A DNA stretch of 64,000 nucleotides from Isoetes taiwanensis (GCA_021234155.1 JAJEKV010000031.1:12324928-12388927); one strand, 5' to 3'; positions 37,509 through 50,193 are shown, counted from the first letter of the stretch. A program made the numbers and translations. The notes: generated by a model from the sequence alone, not told the origin.

Positions 37509-39953
37509 CTAGAAATGAACATTAACTCTAATTAATTGAAAATGAAAGTTACCTTTCCCAGATACTATTCTTATTCCTTTTTTGTACCTGTGTTTGTATA
37601 ATACCCTTTCATTAAATAAGACATCTCGACTGATCATAATAATTTTTGTTTCAGGATTGTACACTCTATATCCCTTAGCTTCATTGTCATATCCAACCAA
37701 AAACCCTATCTCAGATCTATTGTCCAATTTTTTCCTTAACTCTGAAGGGACATGGGTGTATACCAAACAACCATATACCTTGTATTTCATATAGTCTACC
37801 TTGGCATCTGGGTTCCATACAACATTTGGTATGTTCCCATCTAGGGCTGATGTAGGCAGGTTATTCTGAATTTCCATGGCAGTTTGCAAAGCTTCCACCC
37901 AAAGATAATTTGGCGATCCACTTTCTTTTAGCATAGATCTCCACAAAGATCCATAAGTGTCCCGTTCTTTTTTGAAAACTCCATTGTTGAGGAGTGTACC
38001 TGCATGTTAATTGTCTTTTAATACCATGTGTAATGCAGAATGTTTTAAACTTTGCAGATAGATATTCCCCTCCTCTATCTGATCTGATACATTTAAGCTT
38101 ATGACCTGTTTCTCTTTCCATTTCTGCCACATATTGCTTGAAAGCATTAAGTGCATGTGATTTCTTTCCCAAGCAATATATTTTGCATTTTCTGCTATGG
38201 TCATCAGTAAAAGTTATAAAATATCTTTTGTTTCCTCTTCCTCTTACATTCAATGGGCCACACAAATCAGTATGCACTAATTCCAGAATTTGATGAGTCT
38301 TAGATTGTCCTTTTGTAAATGGCAATCTGTGCAACTTCCCAAGTGCACACCCTTCACAAATTTGGTTGATTTTATTGTCATAATAATGTATCAGACCTTG
38401 TTTGTGCAACACTTCTAATTTCTTATAATCTGTGTGAGCTAATCTGTTATGCCAGAGATCTACATCAACTTCTGATATGGCATTCACACCACAATGTACA
38501 AGATTGTTTAACTCAAACAAATTTCCAACTCGTTTGGCATAAAACTTCAATTCATCTTTGAGAAAAACATTACATTGCTCAGCTTCAAATGTTACTCTAT
38601 AACCCAAGTCACACAATTGACTCACTGAAATAAGATTTTTAATTATAGCTGGAACACACAAAACATCCTCTATATTTATGATATTTCCACTTAAGTCTTC
38701 TAACTGCAGCAGACCACTCCCTTCAATATCTTGTAAAGCCCCATTTCCAACTTGAATTTTTCTGGATTTTGCAGTTGTGAATTTTTTCAAGAGTTCAGCA
38801 TCCCTTACTACTGATCTTTCAGCTCCAGAATCAACTATTAAATGATCAGAATAATTAGTACCCATATTCTCATTAACAACTGCAAAATCATTTAATACCT
38901 CATCTTCATCTTCTGCTTCTGCTTTAGTTTTGACTTTTTGTTCTTCTTGAGCAATGAATGCTCTCTCATGGCTTCGACCCCTGCCTCTACCAGATCTTCC
39001 ACTGCTGGATTCACCTCTTCCTCTAGAAGTTCTGCCATAATTTTTAGGTGTGGGACACTTGGATGCAGCATGACTTCTACCCCCACAGTTATAGCAATTA
39101 AATTCTTTTTTGAGTTTAGGGCATTCACTTTTATAGTGCCCTGCTTCATGACAGTGGTAGCAGATTATTTTTCCTCTCTTTTTCAGCATTAATATCTCTG
39201 GGGTTTCCTCATTTTGGCTTTGCCTTAATACCTTCTTTTGCTCCCATTCAGTTCTAAGCATAACCTCTGCCTCTTCTCTACTTTTACTTGTGTTTCTAAT
39301 AAACAATGATAAGGTCTCATTTTCTGCTATGGCCCTTGAAATTTGCAGTACCTGACTCCTCTCAGATATGGCAACCCCAGCACCCTCTAGATCAGCAATC
39401 AAGTTGTCAAACTTGTTAAAGAATTCGGATACATCTTCTTCCTCTCTAAGTTTTAGATTTCTTAGCTCATTTTCCAATAGATCTATTTGTGAAGATGTTT
39501 TTTCCTCATAATGCTTAAGAAGAAATTTCCACATGTCCCTTGGACTGAGAGATCTTAATTTCAAACGTAAGGACTTACCTTACAAGTTATGATCCCTTGG
39601 GCTTCTTTAATTTTTGCTTGCAAGGATTTTGCTCCTCCTGCACTGTTACCTCCTCCAGAGCGTCCAGTGCTTGTTCCTGAGCCTGCTGCACCTGAGCCTG
39701 CTGCTCCTGAGCCTCCTGCACCTGCTCCTGCAGTCTCTGCAGTTTGTTGCCCATCAACAGCTCCAACTACTGACCCTGTAGAGGCTGTTCTTGTCAGTAC
39801 CGCTGCAGACACTTGGCTATTTGGATCAACTACTTCCCAGAGGTCCTCTACATCCAGGACATGCATTATGGCATCCTTCCATATCTGAAATCCTGGTCCC
39901 CCTTTGTAGACTTCTATACTGTTGAGCAAACTTGCTCCAAATCTGCTAGACAT
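37509..39953 (-). pseudogene. Ty1/copia gag-protease-integrase (5' half of the split element)
   Basis: Translation starts at the ATG at 39953 (MSSRFGASLLNSIEV), 11 bp after the primer-binding site. Gag has a Gly/Ala/Ser-rich linker, a frameshift near 39565, then two zinc knuckles (CYHCHEAGHYKSEC and CYNCGGRSHAASKC). The protease is LIVDSGAERSVV. A pre-integrase region (LWHNRLAHTDYKKLEVLHKQ) and the integrase (LVHTDLCGPLNV, FTDDHSRK, IRSDRGGEYLSAKF) follow. A 1-bp shift near 38002 breaks the frame, which resumes as SMLKESGSPNYLWVEALQTA and ends near 37509 before any reverse transcriptase. The missing reverse transcriptase/RNase H and 3' LTR are at 1-3376. Confidence 0.95.
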
Positions 39954-39963
39954 GATTGAACTT

Positions 39964-39977
39964 GGCTCTGATACCAA
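39964..39977 (-). other. Primer-binding site complementary to initiator tRNA-Met
   Basis: TTGGTATCAGAGCC on the minus strand directly follows the LTR end. It is the standard plant copia primer-binding site for tRNA-iMet. Confidence 0.93.
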
Positions 39978-40841
39978 TGATGAAAGTAAGAAGGAGTTAA
40001 CAACTTTGATGCAATGTCTAGCAAGATTTATTTTTCCTTAACACACTTTGAGCATATAACATGCTATTCATAATCTAGTGGAGAGCCACAATATGGTCAA
40101 TCATCTCCCTAGATCATGTATATGCAAGCACCATTCCTTTCAACAATAGTATAAAGGCTACAATTCTTTTAAGGTCAACCAACTATTGATAAGGTCAATA
40201 AACCATTGAACTTAAGAAATTAAATGGCCAATAGTTTCACTATTCATCGGGCATTGACCCGATCACTGTAGCAACCTTGACCAGCCAAATCTGCACCTCG
40301 GCACCTCAGCTCCGGCTTAATTCTTCTATGTACGTCCTTGTATGCAGGATCCATTCATATATAAGGCAATTCCGGCGGTTAAGGGGACTCATACTTTCCA
40401 ATCCGAGCTCTGCTAATCATGCTCATATATCCCACAGGAATAACTAGGAAATAAGACTTCATCGAAATATCCCACATGCCTAGCTTTACAAATCATCTCT
40501 CGAACCATTGAATTATATTTCCTTATTTTATGTCAACTTCTTGCAACCTTTGACACTAGGTTAACATAATTCTTAACCTAATCATTTAAGCTGGAATCAC
40601 ATATGAGAAATATCATGATCAAGCTCATCTGGCCTACTGCCACTGCTTCTCATAGGCACTTCCATTTTCATACAACTTGTCATACACCCTTGTCATGCAA
40701 CCTTCACAACTTATCAAACAACCTATTTATGGTTTGGAAACTTCACTATCTCAGATCTCAATTTAGTTGCCTGCACTTTTGCATCCACTGCCACTGCTTC
40801 TCATGGATACTTAAGTGACTTATAATGCTGAATTTCCAACA
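39978..40841 (-). repeat. 5' LTR of the split copia element
   Basis: In minus sense it runs from TGTTGGAAATTCAGC (40841) to TCATCA (39978), 864 bp. It is the partner of the LTR at 1045-3376 and differs by few substitutions. TTTAC precedes it (40846-40842). Confidence 0.95.
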
Positions 40842-41777
40842 GTAAAGATTCTGCTTTGATATTCTATATCTGTGAAGAAAGTCAGAGTTGTTACAGTGCA
40901 AAGGTCAGCAAATGATAATTAAAAAAGTTTACCTAAAAGCAATGGTATCATCTGCAAGGGAAGATTCAATAATCTCATTGCCAGTCACGTGTTCCTTTCT
41001 CTTCCATTTGTTGGAAATTAGACTTTCCAATGTCTCACTAGATGGTTTACTGATTACGTACATTTGGGGCGTTCTTCTAACAGAGGACTCATTCTGAAAT
41101 AAGAAAGAGAACACACTTATAGGTAGGAAAAGCTTACCAGCACATCTAACGCCTCCTCTTTCTATCAATGTCTTGTAAAATTCTCTTCCAAGTTGTTCTT
41201 TGCATGCTAGTAAGAGCTTGGCATCTGTACACTCAGCCCCCATTAACTTAAGGCTAGGGGGATCAACTTCAATTAGTTTACCAACACCCCTTGCTGATAT
41301 GGTATAATGATACCTGTAGAACCAAATGCCTCTTTCTCGCAACTCTGAAAATGTATAATCTTCAAATATTGCCTTCCCTATTTCGGAATGATATACTTGA
41401 AGCACACTTGTTAGACTTTTCGCAGAAACAGTGTCAATAAAATCAGAAGAGCATAAATAATTTACTTCAAGGGGACGAAATGAAGGTCTTTCAGATATTT
41501 TTTCCTTTGCCATAGCCTTAGCGTCATAAACGTGCTCCACAAGGATCTCCATGACTGTCATGCCTCCAGGGCCATAAATAAATTTTTTGACACGGCCTTT
41601 TCAATGGGCATTGAGATCATTTAATCTGGCTCTTGGTACTCCATGCTCACCTGAAGTTTTAGGTTGCATGGTAATCCATGAACCAACAGAAACAACCAAA
41701 TCGATCCATTCTCCACTAGAGTCTTTTGTGTTTCTTAATATAACTATTTTTGTCTCTGACCTGAGCATGGACATGAT
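40842..41777 (-). pseudogene. Two exons of the large GTPase-VWFA gene, 5' of the copia insertion
   Basis: Exon 41777-40933 follows an acceptor (gttttttag). It reads IMSMLRSETKIVILRNTKDS…, meets an in-frame TGA at 41603-41601 (probably a decayed CGA), and goes on as KFIYGPGGMTVMEILVEHVY, WFYRYHYTISARGVGKLIEV and GREFYKTLIERGGVRCAGKL. It ends …DDTIAF plus two bases before a GTAAAC donor (phase 2). A 63-bp intron leads to an acceptor at 40870 and 28 coding bases (YRISKQNLY) that stop at the copia target site TTTAC. The phase of this exon's acceptor also fits the donor after 46996. No domain is recognised. The membership in the VWFA gene is inferred from strand, phase and order. Confidence 0.65.
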
Positions 41778-41833
41778 CTAAAAAACAAAATGAATTGATC
41801 AATAGAAGTAAAAAATGAATGGCATATGCATTC

Positions 41834-41948
41834 GATTGATCAAGAAAACATGAGCAAGTACCGGATCAATTGGAATGTTGAAATTGCCAGTAAGTGAAAT
41901 CGCCAGTCAGTACCGGATTGATCAAGAAATCATCAGCAAGTACCGGAT
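41834..41948. repeat. Direct repeat of about 32 bp
   Basis: The motif gattgatcaagaaa-cat-agcaagtaccggat occurs at 41834-41866 and 41916-41948, with a partial third copy (gtaccggat) between them. It lies in intron sequence of the large gene. Confidence 0.75.
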
Positions 41949-42326
41949 TAGGAAAAAATGGCCAGAGATGCTGATAGCCAAAGTGGACGTAACCCTAAAC
42001 CATGAATACGATTGGCGCCTAAAATTTTTAATGGGCCTAGCCCTACTTTCGAAGTTACACATTTCGATAAAATATTTCGTATCTTTGAAGAAGATATTGA
42101 ACAAGATTATGGCCCAATAACCAAAACATTAATTTGGTATTAGAGGATGTAACCATACAAATTATGCCATGTGGATGCTAACTCCCAAGAGCTAAAGAAA
42201 ACTTTTGCCACGTAGTATGCATTATAAACAAATGGACTACATTCTTATTGGCTAACTTAAAAGTCTGACGTGTATTTTTTGAATATTCATGGGCCCAAAA
42301 GAGACCCCATATTTTCTTTAATCAGG

Positions 42327-43318
42327 TAAGCAACGAAATCTTTTGCTGTCCAGATATGCCGGTCAAAAGCGGACGTGCAGTTTTGTCACATCGATTTCGA
42401 ATCTGGTCTGTGCGACAAATGGAACCGATTTGTTTGGTTTGAGGAATGCCCCGAAGAATGTCGTGAAGCCATTGAAGCCGATTTGCCCTGAAGCCACTTT
42501 GCCCGAAAGCAGATTTGCGCATTTTGATTGAAAATGTTTGTGTCCACCGATCTGTGCAAACAACAGAATATTCTGCAGATCGACAGCTAACAGCAAAACT
42601 TGAATAAAACGCAATATACTTGATAAAGGATGTTCCAATACTACCCTATATCATACATATATGGCCTATTTTCTTAAAATATTGATGATCTTTCCGATAT
42701 AAATACAAAACACATAAGCATACACATAGCTCTGATCATAGAATCTATCCAACCCCTTCATGATGGTCCCTCCCTCTTAGCTCTTTGTCAAAACTAGACC
42801 CTCCACTACACGCCATACGAGATTTCCATCCGACCAATACCTTCCCCTCATCCAGCAGGCACAATCAAATAAACGATATCTTTTTGTTCATGCATATAGG
42901 ATTTAGATTCAGTAGACACCAACAAAAAGCCAACATCGACCTACACTAACGTGAGATTCCCGGGCTTCAACTGTATCAATCCAATAATATTGGTGTCAGC
43001 ACCATTGCATGATAACCAAAATGGAGATTTATGACTATCCCCAAAGATCTTTGGCAATTTTCAGGTCAGGCCCAGAATAAGATGACATATTTGTAAATTG
43101 ATATAATCAAAATCTCTTACGATTGACTTGCGCAGCATAATTAAGAGATTTCCTAATGGAATGGAAGTCTTCCAAATTCCTCTGTTCTAAAGCATAAAAT
43201 TTTACAGGAGAAACACACTCAAATTCAAGCTCAAATAAAAACTTTACATGAATTCGAAAATAAAAAAGCATATATAAAGCTTATTAACAGGCATTACAGA
43301 AAAGAGCTGTTCAGTGGG
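42327..43318 (+). repeat. Repeat R copy 2, uninterrupted (gypsy-related)
   Basis: This is the inverted, unbroken counterpart of the three R pieces at 7362-7910, 11218-11254 and 25981-26612. Its right end carries the start of the gypsy integrase zinc region seen at 7393-7362 (aacaggcattacagaaaagag…) and stops there. A local duplication of ggaaaaa(g)gagtcatctcaaaa follows at about 43325-43420. Confidence 0.85.
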
Positions 43319-44071
43319 GAAGGAAAAAAGAGTCATCTCAAAATAACATGAGCGAAGCTTAACAGGCATTTCAGAATGAGCAAGGAAAAAGGAGTCATCT
43401 CAAAATCACATGAGCGAGGCCACTTTGAGATTTATACTTCGAGCAAGCCCTTCGAAGCTCTTTGCAAGCTGCACTTCGTCCAGGCTGATCTGAAATGTTC
43501 CATTGCCACATGTTGCCATGTCTTCCAATCTACTTACTTAAAAAGTTTCTTGGGTTCTTTGCTGATTTTTTTCCGGCGTTACATTTGCCAGAAAATGCAT
43601 TTCCGGCCAAAAACCTGTATTTTCCGACGTTGCCCCTTTCCCTTGCGAAATAATCATATGAGATTTTGGCCGATAAAATTAATGATACGAAAGCAAGCTT
43701 GGATGAACAGCTATAATCGTGGGCGGTGATCTGCAGGGCGGTGATCCGCATTTTCTTCATGTTTGATTTTTCCGATGGTCGTATTTCCATTTTCGGCGGA
43801 GGCAACAACTCTGTGCAAGCGTTTTTTCCTGGGCCAGAGGGGAAGGTCTAAGCGGCGTTTCTTTGGCTATTTCATAGCAAAGTAGCGATGGCGCTGCCTT
43901 GGCGATCTATCTCTGCTTTCGTGTTAATCTAAGGTCTCATTTATAATTTCTTTACGCCATTTTTCTCGACGGCGATTAACCGGTCTTTGGCCTCTTTACC
44001 GCATCAATGAAATATTATTAGGCGATCCCTGCCGTTTTATATCGTTGCTGCTACTGTTCGTCTGTTCGTAA

Positions 44072-44925
44072 ATGGCTTCCAGCGGTTCAGATTTCGTAAG
44101 GAGCTCTAAGTTGAAGCAAATCTTCAAGAATCTTGGCAAGGTATACAATCTCTGCTACTATTATATATGCTCAACAGTTCCTTCAATTGTGTTGCTAAAA
44201 CTCGAGTTCCTTTCTCTGCGAATGGAATACAAAAAGTCGAATGACGAAACGTATTTGCCGTGTCACGGGCGGGCACCCTTAGTTGGGATGTCGCGTTCAA
44301 GCTCTTTGCATAATCATCGAAAATGTTGCGGATTATATGGAAATAATCTAGCGATTAAAGAAATGTTGCCTAAAGTTTTGGGGGTTTTGGCCGATGCCGG
44401 TGTGCCCCTTTCTCAAGTTACATTTCGCACCTAAAAAACGAGGGTCCTTCGTTTCCGGCCTTATTCCGAGAGCATGAGGTGTTTTGAAAGACGTTGTCCT
44501 TTGTTTTTTTTTTTTACGAGTAACCATTAGACCATAATCGGGCTTGGCGATCATTTTGTGAGTGGCCGTTTTCCTTGAGGCAAGAAGAATGGCGCCAGCC
44601 TGGAGATATTGTGCTCTGATGATAGAGCATTGAGGTAATAGATGATGGTATGGTGCAAATACAGCTTCATTCAGGAGTTATTCTCTTATTCTTTTGCACA
44701 AAATCCTCTGCGAAGTTTTCTCTCCACTTTTCTGTCTCGGCATTCTAGATAAGAGAATGAATGCTTTGTGCCTCTGGCTTGAAGGAAAAACTTCTGAAAC
44801 ACTCCCAAAGCAATATTGTTGTGCTTAATGTATGGACGTTTTTTGGTGTAGGCTTCTTGCAAGAAAAGGTTATGACATTTTGAAGGGAAAGGTTTCTAAA
44901 GCTTGCCGGCTGCTGGTTGTATCAG
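44072..44925 (+). pseudogene. Exon-like gene pieces in the sequence upstream of the Helitron end
   Basis: An ATG at 44072 opens 23 codons (MASSGSDFVRSSKLKQIFKN, LGK) ending at a GTATAC donor (44141). A GC-rich leader precedes it. A second piece at 44852-44925, between a tttggtgtag acceptor and a GTAAAA donor, reads LLARKGYDILKGKVSKACRL in one frame. The phases of the two do not fit each other. I do not recognise a family. They may be captured host exons of a Helitron, which is weak inference. Confidence 0.35.
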
Positions 44926-46960
44926 GTAAAATTTGCATTCTGTAGCTATCTTGGGTAAATAAAAATATTCTTGGGTTTAGGCAACACTACTTTTGAAGTT
45001 CATTGTTTGCAATTGCTGAGGGTTTTGGCAAAGCTGACCTTATTTTTGAGGTGATATATTGCAAAGGTGATTTTATTGAGAGCAATGTTGCAGACCCATC
45101 TTAGAAGTAAGGCATAAAAATTTTATGAAATTGCTTTGTGATGGCCATTCCGTGCAAATCAAGTTCAAAAGAAGCCATTCCGTTCAAAAGAAGCTTCGTC
45201 ACTTTTGTCCAAGAAGCAGCCCAGTTTCAGAATAGAAAGCTATAAAGAACTCAGTATCCAAAAATCCCACCAGAACTTGCTTCACTGTTAAAAGGCATGC
45301 AGGGTTTCTATTTCTGGCATTTCGTATTTCTCTATTTTTCTGTAAGGTTTCTAACTCTGAACACAGCAGCCCTTTGCATTTCCCTGTTTTGCCGCTTCCA
45401 GATGTGGAGCAATAACGGTTATACAAGATTTGAGGACCTCTCTGCTACGAAGTTGTTTCAATCTTATATCTCTTTATTATATTTTGGTTCATGGTTTGCA
45501 ATGGCATCTGATCTGCAAGGTTTTGTAGTGGCAGGAAGTTTTGGGGCAAATCGCAGGTGTAAGATTGTGAAAGATTGGGGCAAATCCCAGGAGGAAATCT
45601 TGGCCACAAGTGGTATTTCTGGTTGAAGATACAGAGCCGAATCACAGTTGCAAGGAGATGTCGATGAAGGAGAAACGCTCTTTTATCCGCTTGGGTTCTC
45701 AAATAGTTGTGCGGAGAGTCATTACTAAGGGAGAATCTCTTTAAACAATTGCAAGAGAGTTGTTGCTAAGAGAAGCCCGAGATATTCTTTGACCGACAAA
45801 GACTTGGTCATTCTTTTTACGCGCATTTAATTGTTGGAGCCGGCGGCTGAAAAGGATCAAGGTAAATTAAGATCCGTTTTTTAACATGTAGGCGGACATA
45901 TGATTTGTTGCTCCATGCATGTAAAATCTGTTCCCTTTACCATGTTTATGGTTTCGTCTGATTTGCTTTTTCATACCAAGTAAGAGGAAGAAAGTTGCGG
46001 GATAAAGATGGAGATAAATCATGCGAGACGTCAAATTTTGTTAGTCAATATGTAGCCTTTCTGCAGAGAAGTGTACTTTCATAGTGTCTTAAGTTTCCTT
46101 CAAAGATGTCGTTCATTTGTTTGCACAAATGCCTGACAGGGATGTTATTGCTAGGTGAATAAGGTAATCTTCATATGGTGACCCTGATCTTCATTTGCAC
46201 ACATTCTCAACAGCTATTGTTGTGTACTAACTACATGGTCTATGGTGTTTGTGCTTAGGTTGGTCAGTCAGTGGCATTTATCATGCTCTATATTTTGTTT
46301 GCAAACGTCCTTCACATTCGAAAAAAACATTTATTGTTGTGTACCAACTACATGATCTATGGTGTTTGTGCTCCCCGCTTGGTCCGTCAGTGGCATTTCG
46401 TTTGTGTATTTATCATTTATCATCCATGAATGTAGAAATTACTATTCATAATTGTGTTCATAGTTATATTTAGAGGGATGAGTTGCCTCAAGAAACAAAA
46501 ACAACTATTGTTGTGTACCAAATTATGACACCTTTTTGAGTAAGCAAGCAAGCAAGGCAGTGTTGCAACAACAGATGCATTATCTCTTGCTACAAGATTT
46601 TCAATCTTCCAGATTTTATGCATGGTACAATGTCAATTGTTTTACTTATCATCGTACAATGTCAACAGCAAGAGATGTGATTGCTCTCTATGCGATAGTG
46701 TGAAAATATTTGACTTTGAAAGATCATCCATTTATTTGTTGCCCATAACTCCTATTACTCAGATCAAAATAAATTCCATGCTCATCAGTCACCATTGGAT
46801 TTATTTGGTTGTTTTAATTTCAACAAGTGAGGACCATCCTTTGAACATGAATTTTGAACCTACACAATGGGCATTGATTATTTAATTGATTATTTAATAT
46901 AAAGGAGTACTGTGTTCCTAAAAGATTGGTATAGTACATAGTGGTAAAGCAATTGAATCA

Positions 46961-46992
46961 AAGCCCGGCAACGCCGGGCACACGTTTACTAG
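46961..46992 (+). mobile_element. Helitron 3' terminus inside the intron of the large gene
   Basis: The sequence holds a perfect 7-bp hairpin (GCCCGGC-aac-GCCGGGC), nine spacer bases and CTAG (46989-46992), followed by host T. This is the classic Helitron 3' end. The element body extends to lower coordinates. I could not find its 5' end between 41778 and this point, so the length is unknown. Confidence 0.85.
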
Positions 46993-48936
46993 TACCTGTT
47001 TATAAGGATCATTTCCAAACATGATAGTATGGAACACGCCACCATCCTCCTAACTGAGTATAGAGGATCACCGCCACCATTGTTTCCACCATCACTAAGG
47101 AAAATAACAACAGGAGGCTTGCTATCCACTGCTGAAGATGTCCTTCTGAGTATCTCCTCTGCTGGCTGGATTCCAGACGTGTAAGTTGTGCCACCATCGG
47201 CACCGTAGTTCAGAAGCTCGTAAACAAGCTCCTCCTTCATAGGTTGGCACTCATGGGCAATGTAGCCCCATGCATTGAAAAGCACAACAGACATGGAATC
47301 GTGTAAGTTTTCTATGTTTCTTGTTCGTATGAACCTCACCATTGCCTCAAACACACATCCTAAACGATTATTATGCCCATTGATAAAGTGTACCATCGTT
47401 GGTTTTATGTCGCAGTCACCCATGGAACCTGATTTGTCTATGATGAAGATGACATGGTTGGCTGTGTTCTTGAATGGTTACAGCTGAAATGGTGACCATC
47501 TTCAGTTACAAACCCTGTTCCTGCCATGGAAGCGTTTCTGGAAACAGGATTATGCCAAAGCTTCTCAACACAGTAAGACTTCTGCGCTGATGACAAACCA
47601 GCCAAATAAGTGGGATTATGCTCATTTGATGCACACTGGTGCGCGCATAATTCAAACTCTTTTGTTCGTCTGCAGAACAAGGATCTCGAAAATACATGTT
47701 CTTCCAGTATGCATCATGTGTGAGTTCGTCCTTTGGTATATCAAATTCTGGTCCATACTTTCTAGTCTCATGCCTTGCTCCTTGAGGTAGCCTGATTCTT
47801 GCACATGTTCCACCCTCACTTTGTTCACATGCAATTAAATGGACATGCCCTCGGCCTGCACTCTTACAGTGCATCATGCACATTTCAGCTTCTCCTGATT
47901 CCCCCCAGGCATATTTGCGGTCCAGAATGTCAATCTCCATGCATTCTGAAACAAATGTTTTTCCCTTCATATTTCCATGGGTTGTGTCATGCAGCCCGGC
48001 ATGATCCACAGGATGGTGACAGAAGTAATCACATCCACTGCATCGGGTCTCACAGAAGTGTACAACATTTGGATTTGTAGAATGCAAATGTGGTCCTTCA
48101 TGTTTAGTCATGAAAGGTGGAATATGCAAGCAACACCCTTTTCTAATTCCATTTTGCTCAGAGACATGTTCGTACTCAAAGGTAGACCGTTTGCCCATAA
48201 ATGTACTCGTTTGCTTAACAAGTTCTGTGAGTACCTCACAGTTTCCCTTGGCCTCACATTTTTGCACACATAAATGTTCCTTTCCACACTGGTGGTTCCT
48301 TTTTTCATGCACTGAATGGAAGTGATCACCAGAAGCACACGTACGGTTGCAGGAAGACATTGTGCACTGTAAAGGACAGAACTTCTCATGACAAGCATGT
48401 ATGCTATGCTCCAAGTCAATTGGATATGTGCAGACATTTCTGCAAGACGAAAGAGAACATTTATCCTTGCACATATGCTGTCTACAGTTACATCTATGAG
48501 CTCCTTTATGCCCTGACTTTTTCACACAGTGTCTGTTACAATTTGATGATTTTTCCAGTAAATCACAATCCTTAGCACAAGTGTGTGATCTCATCTGACA
48601 ATCATGAGGGCCATCATGTCCAGCCTTATCACTACAGTCATTAACATCTCCAAGTGGTTTGTCTTTTAATTCTTCCTTGCAGTAGCTGCAGGATTCTGAG
48701 CACCTGTGGCTACCATTGCAAGAGTGCGAACAATTATGTGACTTTTCCAAAATGCAACGTAGGAAACACCTATCACATTTACAACTGCACAGCAACAACT
48801 GTTGCTTCATTCCCATTATCATTGATACTGTTTCCAGGCGTAGCTTTTCAACGTCCCCATCCGTAGGCATATCAGCAGTGTTAATCCTCAACCACTCCAG
48901 TACTCTATGCTCTCGTCTTTCTGCAATGGATACTAA

Positions 48937-49752
48937 TGGGCCACTCACATGGGCGAGAAACTTTGCGGGGGCTGAAGTCCAGCTGGCCCGCGCTGATTCA
49001 TGTTTCCCCGTAGCCGTTCACATGGAGCTGACCTGATTATTCCCAGCAGCTTAACTTAGAAACAATAGGTATCACCGCTTTTCAGCCACAATAAAACCGT
49101 CTGGGATGAATCGATTTCTCAAAGAATTACAGGCCGATTGCTATTCTTAATTCCAGGATTACAGGCCCGTTTCCATTTCCCAATTTGCGTTTAATTTCGG
49201 AGCCCACCTGCAGCTCTTATTGGGTTCGAATAGATAGCTTGATTTGATGGATCTTATTACGCAGCATTCGCCATAGCTGCTTCCCTGCTGCAGCGACAGC
49301 TATGATTGAATTTGTGGGCCGATTACCTTGATTCCCTTGATTTCCTTGATTCTTTGGGCAGATTACCTTGATTTCCTTGATTCCTTGATTCCTTTGGGCA
49401 GATTTCCTTCATTCCTTTCTTGGATTCCAGGCCTGTTACTAGTTTATAGTCGGATTCTTCATTCTTGTGTTACAGATTTTATAAGAGCGGCAGGAGCAGA
49501 ATCGAGCAAGATGGTGATGAGGTTTCCAGCAATTATGCTGCCCGGATTCCAGCAATCAGGTTCATGTGAATGAGTTTTGATCAGCTGCTGTATCCTCCCA
49601 GCTGAATCAGCCCTGAATCAGCCGAGCCCATTTTCCTGGGTCAGCTCGCGCGCCATGAACGGCGCGATGCTGAGCGTCAAATTTTAAGATGCTGAGTTGT
49701 GGAGCAGCGCGTTCTCAGCACGGGGTAAAAAAAGCCCCATGTGAACGGCCCA
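48937..49752. mobile_element. MITE-1 (PIF/Harbinger-like, TAA target duplication), 816 bp
   Basis: The terminal inverted repeats are TGGGCCACTCACATGGG at the left and the complement of TGGGCCGTTCACATGGG at the right (15 of 17 match). They are flanked by TAA (48934-48936 and 49753-49755). The 3-bp TAA duplication suggests the PIF/Harbinger superfamily. The interior has no gene and contains a short tandem (gattaccttgatt…tttgggca) at 49320-49410. It interrupts a coding exon. Confidence 0.85.
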
Positions 49753-49767
49753 TAAGAAACACTCTAA

Positions 49768-50193
49768 GGGCCTTTTCACACGATGTCTTATAATGTGGCT
49801 GTCCCATTTCATATAAGACATCATTTGTGACTCCAAAGCAAAAAATAAGGCACACAAATATAAGTTGTTTTCACACTAGAGGGTGTCTTATGTAAATGAG
49901 ACACTAACAACTAGTGTGAAAACCATCACAAAATAAGACCACCTTTTATTTTGAATATGATTGGTCAATAGAATAAAATAGAATATAATAAGTGGTGTCT
50001 TATTTTATGGCGGGGGAAATCCCCCGGTATAAAATAAGACTCCATTGCCCTTACCGAACCTATCCAAACCTACCCGAACCTAAATAAGACATGTCTTATA
50101 AGGTTCCGTGTGAAAACCAATTGTTCTTAAATGTTGACATGGACCAATAGTATGCCTTAAAATATAAGACACACTAGTCGTGTGAAAAGCCCC
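49768..50193. mobile_element. MITE-2 (PIF/Harbinger-like, TAA target duplication), 426 bp
   Basis: The terminal inverted repeats are GGGCCTTTTCACACGA and the complement of GGGGCTTTTCACACGA (15 of 16 match), flanked by TAA (49765-49767 and 50194-50196). The interior is made of repeated (a)taagac / gtcttat motifs in both orientations. It lies 12 bp from MITE-1 in the same exon. Confidence 0.88.

Noticed and set aside
42363-42638. Antisense and sense frames of 60-90 codons in repeat R
   Set aside because: They are not conserved between the two R copies, which differ by indels there.
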